In this document: in pieces, positions 56,640-64,000 of the stretch | Position numbering within the stretch: the stretch's first letter is position 1 | How the letters are laid out: each line of letters begins with the position of its first letter | Assembly: GCA_002748155.1 (NCBI GenBank) | Contig: PDRO01000005.1 | Span: 62,001 to 126,000, forward strand | DNA: 64,000 bases | Direction of reading: 5' to 3' | Origin: Actinomycetales bacterium | GTDB taxonomy: Bacteria > Actinomycetota > Actinomycetes > Actinomycetales > Dermatophilaceae | Notes under the pieces: generated by a model | What the model was told of the DNA's origin: nothing | Database searches by the model: none | The model's input: the letters and a program-made list of their open reading frames with translations, nothing else | Translations under genes and position numbers: made by a program

Positions 56640-57245
56640 TCAGCCCTCCTGAACTAGTGGCCAGATCTGGTTGACCAGTTGGTCGGCGAACTCAGGCTCG
56701 GGTGTGTCGTGCAGGACCAGGAATCTGTAGTAGATAGCGCCCCAGACCATGTCCATGAGGACATCGGGGTCGAGATTCCGGGTGGTTACTTGCCCCTGTT
56801 CTAAGCCTCTCGTGAGAACTGCTCGGGTAGCTTCTCGACGGCTGTTGACGAACTCGTCGGTCAGTGAAGTGGCAAGGGGAGGGTCGAAGCGGCTCTCGGC
56901 GACCAGGTCCAGGAACGCTGAGCCTGCCTCACTCCGGAAGTACTCGATCACTCCACGCGCTTCGATCAGTATCTCGTCCTTAGTCCTGCCGGTTTCTCCA
57001 AAGTCGGGGTACGAGGAGTCCTGGAGGGAGTTCACGGCATCGAAGAGAAGACGGGCCTTGTTGGGCCACCACCGGTAGACGGTGGATTTTCCTACGCGGG
57101 CGTGCTGGGCAATCGCCTCGATGGTGAGCTGACGGAACCCTACTCTGCGCAGCTCGCTGTAGGCCGAGCTGAGGATCGCCCGTCGCGCCGTCTCGCTCCG
57201 CGGACGCCCCCTGTGCTCGGCAGGCACTTCGCTGTGGCTGTCCAT
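56640..57245 (-). CDS. TetR family transcriptional regulator
   Basis: 201 aa, ATG at 57245. N-terminal HTH: FRQLTIEAIAQHARVGKSTVYRWWPNKARLLFDAV. The C-terminal part (YFRSEAGSAFLDLVAESRFDPPLA) is of the TetR_C type found with oxidoreductase or efflux genes. It is divergent from a small gene, the DJ-1 pseudogene and an SDR. A clear operator lies 28 bp upstream. Confidence 0.9.
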   Translation of the reverse strand: MDSHSEVPAEHRGRPRSETARRAILSSAYSELRRVGFRQLTIEAIAQHARVGKSTVYRWWPNKARLLFDAVNSLQDSSYPDFGETGRTKDEILIEARGVIEYFRSEAGSAFLDLVAESRFDPPLATSLTDEFVNSRREATRAVLTRGLEQGQVTTRNLDPDVLMDMVWGAIYYRFLVLHDTPEPEFADQLVNQIWPLVQEG

Positions 57246-57267
57246 CAGAAGTTATCTCCCAAACGGG

Positions 57268-57300
57268 TTGACTGATACGAGTCGTATCGTATCGTATATC
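57268..57300. promoter_or_regulatory. TetR operator with overlapping promoter
   Basis: GATACGA-G-TCGTATC (57274-57288) is a perfect 7-bp palindrome, followed by GTATCGTAT repeats to 57299. TTGACT at 57268-57273 just before it could be a -35 for the plus-strand genes, with an AT-rich -10 in the repeat. A bound repressor would block both directions. Confidence 0.7.
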
Positions 57301-57357
57301 CAGATGGCGGGCATGTCCCGCCGTTCGTCTCACCAGATCCCACCGGGGAAGACCACC

Positions 57358-57570
57358 ATGACTATCACTGCTCCAGCCACCACCACCCTCCTGTCGCCCA
57401 CCGCGTCCTGCACCGCCGTCGTCGAGGCAAGCCCTCGGGACGTCAGGGAGATGCACGAACTCATGCGTCGCGGCCCCCGTTCAGATAACGAGAACGTGCA
57501 CGACGATCTGCATCTGAACGAGTCGGCCCCCAGGCCGTGGCGGTACCAGCACCGACTCGTTGGTGGCTAA
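57358..57570 (+). CDS. Small protein of unknown function, TetR-controlled
   Basis: 70 aa, ATG at 57358 with GGGGAAG upstream. Starts MTITAPATTTLLSPTA; the rest is charged (DVREMHELMRRGPRSDNEN). No domain is recognised. A 9-bp inverted repeat CGTTCAGAT/ATCTGAACG lies in its 3' half. It may be the stump of a longer gene truncated during island decay, or a genuine small gene. Confidence 0.45.
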   Translation: MTITAPATTTLLSPTASCTAVVEASPRDVREMHELMRRGPRSDNENVHDDLHLNESAPRPWRYQHRLVGG

Positions 57571-57785
57571 CCACACTGGCCACTCCTATCAGCCTCCCCC
57601 TTAGGGCACGTGCTATTCGCCGGCGACAACCTAGACCACGTAATCTCCGCGAACTCCACACTACATGTTACTCCGCTCTGGGCGCTGAGAGGCTATGACG
57701 CGCCCGGGGAAAGGGCACGTGCCCACACCGCCGGCATCCGAGGAATCCACCCGAAGAAATAACTACCGAAAAAAGGAGAAAGACC

Positions 57786-58420
57786 ATGTCCAAGAAGGTT
57801 CTCTTCGCACTGACCAGCCACGACCAGCTCGGTGACACCGGCCGCCGCACCGGGGCCTACGCTCCGGAATTCGCCCACCCGTGTCCGTCGACGGCGGTCA
57901 AGTCCCCCTCGACGGCCTCAATGACGGCGACACAACGACGCAGGGCTTCCTGGCGCGCGACGAAATCCGGCAAGCACTTATGAACACCCCGAAGGCCGAA
58001 GATCTCAGCGCCGACGACTACGACGTCATCTACTTCGCTGGCGGACACGGCACGATGTGGGACTTCCGCGACTGCACACCTCTCACGCAGCTCGCCGCGA
58101 ACGTCTACGACAATGGTGGCGTTGTGGCTGCTGTCTGCCACGGCCCCGCAGGCCTGGTGAACATCAAGCTTCAGGACGGCAACTACCTCATCGACGGCAA
58201 ACAGGTCTCCTGCTTCACTAATGAGGAAGAGTCCGCCGTGGGCCTGAACGACACCGTTCCCTTCTTACTCGAGGACGCCCTCACTGCGCGAGGAGCCCAG
58301 CACTCCAAGGCCAGCAACTTCACCGAACACGCGGTCGCAGACGGCCGTCTCGTGACCGGGCAGAACCCCGCCTCCGCTGTCAAGGTCGCTGAACTGGCTG
58401 TGATTGCCGACAACAACTGA
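57786..58420 (+). pseudogene. DJ-1/PfpI-type glutamine amidotransferase-like gene, frameshifted by deletion
   Basis: ATG at 57786 with a strong AAGGAG. The first 33 codons match the family (MSKKVLFALTSHDQLGDTGR, then EFAHP). The remaining 180 codons continue in another frame from about 57881 (VSVDGGQVPLDG, FAGGHGTMWDF, VAAVCHGPAGL with the nucleophile Cys). About 13 residues usual between AHP and VS are missing; a loss near 40 bp fits both the gap and the frame change. Intact relatives are chaperones or glyoxalases for methylglyoxal stress. Confidence 0.8.
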
Positions 58421-58779
58421 CCCCAAAGCACTCCCACACCTAGAAGTTCACGACAATTGACACAGGGTCCGGTGTTTCGCGGAAAAAACCAGACAGCGGG
58501 CCAAGGCGCCACCGAGGCAATCTATGTGCGCCGAATTCGACGCGGTGGTGTGTTCGGCGTGGTGGTCGACGCCCTCCACGAGTGCGCCGCCGTCAGCCAC
58601 TACGCCGACCGCGGCCGACAGCCTGCGCCAGGAAGGCTTCAACGCCTCCCCGCCCGAAGGACGTGGAACGGTCTTCCCAAAGAACGGATCTCCGATTGAC
58701 CGAGCTGCTTGAACGAGTGTTCTACGGACCTCGATTCCGTGACCCACGACTGCGTCAGCCCCGACCCGAGAGGTGACTC
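58421..58779. other. Non-coding stretch between DJ-1 pseudogene and SDR
   Basis: 359 bp. Several short frames (60-80 codons) overlap but none shows a known domain. It is probably the decayed remains of another gene of this small operon. Confidence 0.45.
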
Positions 58780-59529
58780 ATGAACGGCTCTGAAGAACGT
58801 CCACGGCACCGGACCGTGCTGGTCACCGGCGCCAGCTCGGGCATCGGACAACAGACCTGTCGAGTGTTGGCCGCCGCCGGTGATCATGTCCACGCGGTGG
58901 CACGCCGAGCCGACCGATTGGCGGAGCTCGAACGGCTTGGGGTCGTTCCACACCCCACTGACCTGACCAACGAGGAACAGGTCATCCAGCTTGGTCGAGA
59001 GCTTCCCGAGCTCGACGCCGTCATCCATTGCGCCGGCGGTGCCCGCGGGTCCGCCCCCGTCGTCGAATCAACCACGGAAGACTGGCAGTGGATGTGGTCT
59101 ACCAATGTGATGGGAACTATGTTCCTGCTTCGCCAGCTCGTTCCCCGACTCATCGCACAGGGCCACGGCCATGTCGTCGTCGTCACATCGGTCGCCTCAT
59201 TCGAAGCCCTCGACAACAGCGCCGGGTACAGCACCTCGAAACATGCCCAGTCGGCGCTGACCCAGACGCTGCGCAGCGAACTGCTCAACACCACAGTCCA
59301 TGTCACGGAGATCGCCCCAGGTCTGGTCGACACAGAGTTCTTCCAGCAGCGATTCCCCGGTGATCTCACCCGCGCGCAGCAGGTCTTCACCGGCATCGCA
59401 CCACTGACCCCGATCGACATCGCCCACGCGATCCAGTACGCCATCGATCAACCCGACCACGTCAACATCGACCGGATTGTCTTGCGTCCGAATGCGCAAG
59501 GCTCCTACGGACGGTTCCACCGTTCATGA
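58780..59529 (+). CDS. SDR family NAD(P)-dependent oxidoreductase
   Basis: 249 aa, ATG at 58780 with GAGAGG upstream. TGASSGIG cofactor loop near residue 18, NVMG near the middle, and Ser-x12-YSTSK catalytic set (VTSVASFEALDNSAGYSTSK region). It is a classical SDR like YdfG-type dehydrogenases acting on small alcohols or hydroxy acids. It is probably under the TetR regulator of the island. Confidence 0.88.
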   Translation: MNGSEERPRHRTVLVTGASSGIGQQTCRVLAAAGDHVHAVARRADRLAELERLGVVPHPTDLTNEEQVIQLGRELPELDAVIHCAGGARGSAPVVESTTEDWQWMWSTNVMGTMFLLRQLVPRLIAQGHGHVVVVTSVASFEALDNSAGYSTSKHAQSALTQTLRSELLNTTVHVTEIAPGLVDTEFFQQRFPGDLTRAQQVFTGIAPLTPIDIAHAIQYAIDQPDHVNIDRIVLRPNAQGSYGRFHRS

Positions 59530-59583
59530 CATCGGTCACCAAGGCCGCACTGAGGTCGTCCCCTCCGAGACCTCCCAAGGCAC

Positions 59584-59620
59584 GGACAAGGCCCCCGCCA
59601 ATGGCGAGGGCCTTCCGTCC
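59584..59620. terminator. Bidirectional terminator between SDR and tRNA-fMet
   Basis: AAGGCCC-c-CGCC (59588-59599) pairs with GGCG-a-GGGCCTT (59603-59614) around loop AAT, with outer GGAC/GTCC. It serves the SDR (+) and the tRNA (-), whose ends converge here. Confidence 0.75.
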
Positions 59621-59675
59621 GATTCGTTCGTACTCCGCGATGACCCCGAGGCCACCGCTTGGAGTAAGAGCGATG

Positions 59676-59752
59676 TGGTAGCGGGGGCAGGATTTGAACC
59701 TGCGACCTCCGGGTTATGAGCCCGGCGAGCTACCGAACTGCTCCACCCCGCG
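59676..59752 (-). tRNA. Initiator tRNA-fMet (CAT)
   Basis: 77 nt with encoded CCA. The anticodon loop CTCATAA is closed by three G-C pairs (GGG/CCC), and the first base C1 faces U72 without pairing, both marks of the initiator tRNA. T arm GGTTCAAATCC is normal. It lies at the edge of the island and next to an IS remnant. Confidence 0.95.
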
Positions 59753-59764
59753 TCGGCACATCAC

Positions 59765-59794
59765 ACCTTACGCGAAGGCCCTGCGGTTGCCCAA
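59765..59794 (-). promoter_or_regulatory. Promoter of tRNA-fMet
   Basis: On the minus strand TTGGGC (59794-59789) and TAAGGT (59770-59765) are spaced by 18 nt, with the expected start about 6 nt before the tRNA. The IS remnant begins only 9 bp upstream of the -35 box. Confidence 0.6.
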
Positions 59795-59802
59795 ATCGGC
59801 GC

Positions 59803-60480
59803 GTTGACTCATCCAAGATGCCCGCGTAGTCCGTCTCGTTGACTCATCCAAGGATGCCCGCGTGGGACTGATCGAGGATGGAGCTCACGTTGGCGGTACG
59901 CAAGTCGATCACGAAGGCCCAGCTGAGCACGTGGCCCAAAGCTGACAAGGCCAACTATCGACCGGCGCCTGGCCCCGGCACGAGCCGGGCTGATCGCCCG
60001 CAAACCGATCTCCCACACCCGACCCGGGTCGATGCTCGCCTCCTCCATTCCAATGAAGACCTGGCACGAGTGGGACCACACCCGGCCAGGATTCCTCCAA
60101 CTCGACCTCGTCGGCCACGAAGGCGGCGACAACAACGGCGCCTTCTTCTACACCCTCGACGCCACCGATGTCGCCACCGGCTGGACCGAAGCCATCACCG
60201 TACGCTCCAAAGGCGAACGCATCGTCTCAGCCGGCCTGGACCAACTCTGGCTCCGCTTCCCCTTCCACATCGCCGGCATCCACTCCGACAACGGCTCCGA
60301 GTTCATCAACCACCACCTCACCCGCTGGTGCCACACCCGCTCCATCACCATCACCCGCGGCCGCGCCGCCCCACGGCAACGACCAAGCCCACATCGAACA
60401 AAAGAACTGGTCAGTCGTACGCCGAACCGTCGGCTACTACCGCTACGACACCCCACGCGGGCACCTTGACATGAGTCATC
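59803..60480 (+). mobile_element. IS481-type insertion sequence remnant
   Basis: The left side has two tandem copies of an end sequence beginning GTTGACTCATCCAAG (59803-59826 and 59838-59862). The right side (60454-60480) is its imperfect inverse, CACGCGGGCA-CCTTG with ATGAGTCA. Between them are pieces of a transposase with deletions. The right end stops 10 bp from the UPF0182 stop codon. Confidence 0.75.
59878..60475 (+). pseudogene. Broken IS481-like transposase
   Basis: Three fragments in order. 59878-59945 reads MELTLAVRKSITKAQLSTWP, the N-terminus. After a deletion, the integrase core follows from about 60032: TWHEWDHTRPGFLQLDLVGHEGG (first Asp) and IHSDNGSEFINHHL (second Asp). After a frameshift near 60365, HIEQKNWSVVRRTVGYYRYDT supplies the catalytic Glu. 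The C-terminus is gone. Not functional. Confidence 0.82.
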
Positions 60481-60489
60481 GGGTTCCGG

Positions 60490-63400
60490 TCACCCGGTGG
60501 GGGTTGGCTGGGGCGAGGGTTCGGTCGTCGCCGAGGGCAGGGTGATCGAGCCGCTCGGTGCCGCGGCGGCTGCCCGGCCGAGAGCCTCCTTGAGCCGATC
60601 CTGTGCTTCGCCGTACGCGGTGAAGTTCCCTTCCCGGAGCGCCGCTTCTCCATCGGCATACGCCTGCTGAGCATCAGCGATGGCCTTGGCCAGCTCGTCT
60701 TCGGCCCCGGTCGGCGGCGGGTTGGGCTGGTCCGGCGGCGTGGGCTGGTCCGGCGGCGCGGGTTGGTCGGGTGTTGTCGGCTGGTCCGGTGTGGTCGGAG
60801 TGGCGCCACCGCCGAAGAGCTCGTTCAACGCCCCGTCCAAGGTGTCCGACCAGGCCAGCTTGCCACCGAAGTAGACGACGATTGCCCGACCGATCGGGAA
60901 GGAGGACGTGCCGGTAGAACTCTGGACGTAGATCGGCTCGACGTTGAGCACACCACCGGCCATCGGCAGGGTGAGCAGATTACCGAAGGTCAGGGTCGAG
61001 GCACCTTGGCTGTTGAGGTTAATGAATTGCGACAACGTGTTGTTGAAGGCGCTCGACGTCTGATTCGACCCGGCGATCTCGTTCTGCACCTTTCCTGGAC
61101 CGTTGACCTGTGAGCTCGGCGGCAGTGCGAGCAGTCGCAGCGTGCCGTACTCTTCGCGTCGTTCCCCTTCCTCGTTGCCGGGGTCGGCGTCCACCGCAAG
61201 GAAGCCGGTGAGGATCTCGGCCGTGCCCTGGGGCATGAACGTTGTCGTCAACGAGAACTCCGGTGCCTCCTGGCCCGGCATCTGGATCGACAGATAGTAA
61301 GCAGGCTGGTCAATATTGACCTGTTGGTTCTCGGACGTGCGCTGAGTCGGATCCAGCGGAATCCGCCAGAAGTCCTGCTTGCTGTAGAACTCTCCCGGAT
61401 CGGTCACGTGATAGCTCGACAACAGGGCCCGTTGGACCTTGAAGAGATCCTCCGGGTAGCGCAGATGTGCCATGAGTTCGGCGCTGATGTCACTCATCGG
61501 CTGCACGACGCCGGGGAAGACCGATCGCCACGCGGCCAGCACCGGATCCTGCTCGTCCCATGCATAGAGCCGCACCGTTCCGTCGAAAGCATCGACGGTC
61601 GCTTTCACCGAGTTCCGGATGTAGTTGATCTCGCTGTTGTCGAGCGATCTAGGAGTGCTGCGCCGAGCCCTGGTGATCGTGTCGGAAACCGTGTCCGAGA
61701 GCGAGACCAGCCGTGAGTTCGGGTAGCTCGCCGAGGTGGTGTAGCCATCCAGGACCCACAGCACCCGGCCGTCGACGATCGAGGGGTAGGCATTCGAATC
61801 CAGCGTGAGCCAGGGAGCCACCCGGGCCACCCGTTCCCGCGGCATGCGATAGTCCAGGATGCGTGATTGCTCGTTGACCGCATCGGAGAGAAGGAAGTTT
61901 GCCTCGCGATACTTGATGCCGTAGGCCAGCTTGCGGGCCAGCGACCCGATCGGCACCCCACCGATGCCGGTATACGTGTTGTTGACCTGCTGCGAGTCTT
62001 GGCCCTCGGCCAGGTAGTCGAACTCCCGGGGTGTAGCACCCTCCATTGCACCGACAATGGAGTATTCCGGGGAACGCTCCCCGAAGTAGATCCGAGGCTC
62101 GTATTTCCCCAACGTATCGCTGGTCGGGATGTCGGACTCGATATAGACCGGACGCCCGTCCGACTGCCGGTTACCGTATGCCGTGATCAGCCCGTAACCA
62201 TGGGTGAACACCGTGTGATCGTTGAGCCAGTTACGTTGACTGGCATCGATGCCGGCGAGATCGACCTCACGGGCAGACACGATGACGTCGCTGTCGACCC
62301 CGTCAACGTCGTACCGGTCCACGTCGAGGGTGTTAGCGATCGCGTAGTACGGGCGAGCAGCTTTGTCCTGCTTGAAGGTCTCGGCCACGATGTTCGGGTC
62401 GATGATCCGGATCCCGGGGATGGCGTCAGCGGTGGCTCGCAGGTTCTCGGGTTTCGCGTCGGTAGTCGCGGCATACTCCGTACGTTCGACCCGGTCGAGC
62501 CCGTATGCCTTGCGCGTCGCGTCGATATTCCGCTGGATGTACTCGGCCTCCAGGCTCTTCTCGCTCGGCCCGACCCGCAAACTCTGGATGAGCGCCGGAA
62601 AGATCGCCCCGACCACGACCGACGTGACCACGAGCAAGGCGGTCCCGATGACCGGTAGGCGCCATGATCGGGTCCAAATGACCGACAGGAACATCCCGGC
62701 ACACATGATCGAGGCGACCGCGAGGATCGACTTGGCCGGCAGCACGGCATTGGCGTCGGTGTACTGCACACCGGTCATCAGGTCGGATGTCGACAAGGAC
62801 AATGCGTATCGTTCGAGCCAGTACGCCGCAGCCCGTAGTAAGACCAACACAGCCAAGAGAATCGACAGATGCAGCAGGGCTGCCCGGGTCGTGTCGCGCC
62901 CGCGGTTGGCCAACTGCAGCCCCCCGTAGACGTAGTGGGCGAACGCGGCCACGGCAGCCGCGAGCAGGATAGCCATCGTGAGGTAGCTGACGACGAAACT
63001 CAACCACGGCAAGGTGAAGACGAAAAACCCTATGTCGGTGCCGAATTGCGGGTCGTCGACACCGAAAGGCTGGGCGTTGCGCCACAGCAAGTAGGACTCC
63101 CATTGTTGCGAGGCACCGATCCCGGACACTAGGCCGACGACGAGCGGGACGACGGTGGTGACCAGCCGACGCACCGGCTCCAGAGCCTCGCGATACCGGT
63201 CCAGGGCGTCCTGCTGCGGCGTGGACGGGGCGTAGATGGGCCGCATCCGGTGACCCAGGTACAGGCTCGACCATACGAGCGCCCCGGCGATCGCTCCACC
63301 GACGACACCGAGCAACACCTGCGCCGATATCTGGGTGACGAAGACCGACCGACGGTCAACAGAGTCGAACCAGAGCACTTCGGTCCACAGTTGGGCCACG

Positions 63401-63612
63401 ATCGAGACAACGATGGCGACGGCGCCGAGGATGAACACGGTCGTGCCCAGTGGGCTGCGTTTCCCGGTCGGCTTGGGCCGCATCCACGGACCTGGGACGC
63501 CAGCACCCCGGCCATCGCCGCTACCCCCATCGCCGCTACCCCCACCAGCGGGTCCGCCTCCGCCTGGGTTGCCTTGGTCGCCGGCACCGAATGACCATTT
63601 GCTGTCGCTCAC
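60490..63612 (-). CDS. UPF0182 family large membrane protein
   Basis: 1040 aa, GTG at 63612. A Gly-rich N-terminus (1-40) is followed by about seven membrane segments (50-340) and a large outside domain (LDVDRYDVDGVD, HGYGLITAYGNRQSDGRPVY, YFGERSPEYSIVG, VQRALLSSYHVTDPGEFY), then a Pro-rich repeat region (DQPTTPDQPAPPDQP) and a helical, Ala-rich tail. Length and order fit UPF0182 proteins of actinobacteria; function unknown. It is downstream of a YlbL-like gene, as is usual. Confidence 0.93.
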   Translation of the reverse strand: MSDSKWSFGAGDQGNPGGGGPAGGGSGDGGSGDGRGAGVPGPWMRPKPTGKRSPLGTTVFILGAVAIVVSIVAQLWTEVLWFDSVDRRSVFVTQISAQVLLGVVGGAIAGALVWSSLYLGHRMRPIYAPSTPQQDALDRYREALEPVRRLVTTVVPLVVGLVSGIGASQQWESYLLWRNAQPFGVDDPQFGTDIGFFVFTLPWLSFVVSYLTMAILLAAAVAAFAHYVYGGLQLANRGRDTTRAALLHLSILLAVLVLLRAAAYWLERYALSLSTSDLMTGVQYTDANAVLPAKSILAVASIMCAGMFLSVIWTRSWRLPVIGTALLVVTSVVVGAIFPALIQSLRVGPSEKSLEAEYIQRNIDATRKAYGLDRVERTEYAATTDAKPENLRATADAIPGIRIIDPNIVAETFKQDKAARPYYAIANTLDVDRYDVDGVDSDVIVSAREVDLAGIDASQRNWLNDHTVFTHGYGLITAYGNRQSDGRPVYIESDIPTSDTLGKYEPRIYFGERSPEYSIVGAMEGATPREFDYLAEGQDSQQVNNTYTGIGGVPIGSLARKLAYGIKYREANFLLSDAVNEQSRILDYRMPRERVARVAPWLTLDSNAYPSIVDGRVLWVLDGYTTSASYPNSRLVSLSDTVSDTITRARRSTPRSLDNSEINYIRNSVKATVDAFDGTVRLYAWDEQDPVLAAWRSVFPGVVQPMSDISAELMAHLRYPEDLFKVQRALLSSYHVTDPGEFYSKQDFWRIPLDPTQRTSENQQVNIDQPAYYLSIQMPGQEAPEFSLTTTFMPQGTAEILTGFLAVDADPGNEEGERREEYGTLRLLALPPSSQVNGPGKVQNEIAGSNQTSSAFNNTLSQFINLNSQGASTLTFGNLLTLPMAGGVLNVEPIYVQSSTGTSSFPIGRAIVVYFGGKLAWSDTLDGALNELFGGGATPTTPDQPTTPDQPAPPDQPTPPDQPNPPPTGAEDELAKAIADAQQAYADGEAALREGNFTAYGEAQDRLKEALGRAAAAAPSGSITLPSATTEPSPQPTPTG

Positions 63613-63789
63613 CCGGCCAATCTACAGACGGAACGTAGCCGAATCACACCCAAGTGGGCAGTCGGTGACGTCACTGGGTGCCTATTCCCTCCCGGCCTGA
63701 CGCCGAGACTCGTCAAGCATCCGCACGAGTGTCCGGTAGGTGCTGTCCAGACGCTCCCCGAGTATTCACGACGGATCCGGCTATCCCAG

Positions 63790-64000
63790 TTACCCCTGTT
63801 GGCTCGGATGGCCCTCCGTCGCGGTGCATCGGGGCAGGTCGACGCCGCGCCCGCCGGCGATCTCGGTAACCGCATGGCGAGCCTCCTCGAAACTCGCGAC
63901 CGGCACGACGGCGAGGCCGTCGGGCTCACGCCCGACGACCTCGGCACAGTTGTCGGCCGGGGCCAAGAAATAGGCTGCCCCTGCCCGTTGCGCACCCACG
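63790..64000 (-). CDS. PDZ domain Lon-like protease (YlbL-type), C-terminal fragment
   Basis: The last 69 codons; the 5' part lies beyond the window. GAQRAGAAYFLAPADNCAEV with DGLAVVPVASFEEARHAV is the end of the Lon-like (S16) protease domain of YlbL proteins, including the lysine-side loop region. In actinobacteria this gene normally precedes UPF0182. Confidence 0.82.
   Translation of the reverse strand, partial: VGAQRAGAAYFLAPADNCAEVVGREPDGLAVVPVASFEEARHAVTEIAGGRGVDLPRCTATEGHPSQQG

Larger units (their letters stand above)
180..62511. repeat. Dispersed octamer CGGCATAC (about 48 sites on both strands)
   Basis: By-eye count: GGCATAC or its complement about 52 times, 48 of them preceded by C. 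Sites occur in genes of all kinds and between genes (for example 37027-37033, 44921-44927 and 48213-48219). Orientation is nearly balanced (about 29 plus, 23 minus). In coding frames it usually gives Ala-Tyr as GCA-TAC or Tyr-Ala as TAT-GCC, using rare codons for this GC content. It is missing from 53.9 to 60.6 kb. Confidence 0.75.

Noticed and set aside
54651..60480. Prophage or integrative conjugative element
   Set aside because: No integrase, capsid, terminase, relaxase or type IV secretion genes; only an IS remnant and repeats.

Overview
The window is high-GC actinobacterial chromosome, most likely Micrococcales (Intrasporangiaceae/Dermatophilaceae is my best guess, not proven). The reasons are the actinobacterial small ribosomal protein bL37, a SigR/RsrA pair with a SigR-type promoter, an MptB-like polyprenol-phosphomannose mannosyltransferase, a tmRNA tag ending FALAA, a UPF0182/YlbL pair, GTG starts and many GTGA/ATGA stop-start overlaps. 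A by-eye scan also finds the octamer CGGCATAC (either strand) about once per 1.3 kb, with rare codons used to keep it.

Layout. 0-4.3 kb: a secreted peptidase-like protein, then a GT4-GT2-epimerase operon for surface glycan. 4.5-10.4 kb: bL37, sigR-rsrA, an alpha/beta hydrolase with an SRAP abasic-site protein, DoxX, aroA-rsgA, closed by a perfect bidirectional terminator. 10.5-13.6 kb: a sortase-anchored adhesin-like gene carrying two compensating frameshifts, each at the edge of an 87-bp repeat. 13.7-17.8 kb: hisN, an M16 peptidase pair and a thioesterase. 17.9-20.6 kb: a probable copper/peroxide operon (membrane protein, PCu(A)C lipoprotein with a His-repeat tail, Tat-exported DyP peroxidase). 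20.6-26.7 kb: a TetR regulator, a cysteine-desulfurase-like enzyme, a hydrolase, YciI and malQ. 26.8-33.1 kb: a complete oligopeptide ABC transporter whose last gene is a P1 aminopeptidase. 33.3-36.9 kb: prfB, an ECF sigma factor fused to its own zinc-finger anti-sigma domain, membrane anchor and outside Ig-like domain, and a membrane-anchored protein with a similar Ig-like domain. 37-45.9 kb: fahA with its conserved partner, cysE, a universal stress protein, an alanine/sodium symporter, a Cys/Met PLP enzyme with a divergent Lrp regulator, and RDD, DUF3039 and YqgE proteins.

46-54.7 kb: a cobalamin riboswitch and BtuF-like lipoprotein whose permease and ATPase genes are reduced to a scar of about 200 bp; tmRNA; mptB; a DUF2207 protein; smpB; ftsX-ftsE. 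Trans-translation and divisome genes sit together here.

54.7-60.5 kb is an accessory island: an inverted-repeat element between direct repeats, a lower-GC AlkD-like repair gene, a TetR gene with a clear operator, a broken DJ-1/PfpI gene, an SDR, the initiator tRNA and an IS481-type remnant ending 10 bp from the UPF0182 gene. The octamer is absent from the whole island. The window closes with UPF0182 and the C-terminus of a YlbL-like PDZ protease.

All calls come from reading the sequence; no database search was run.
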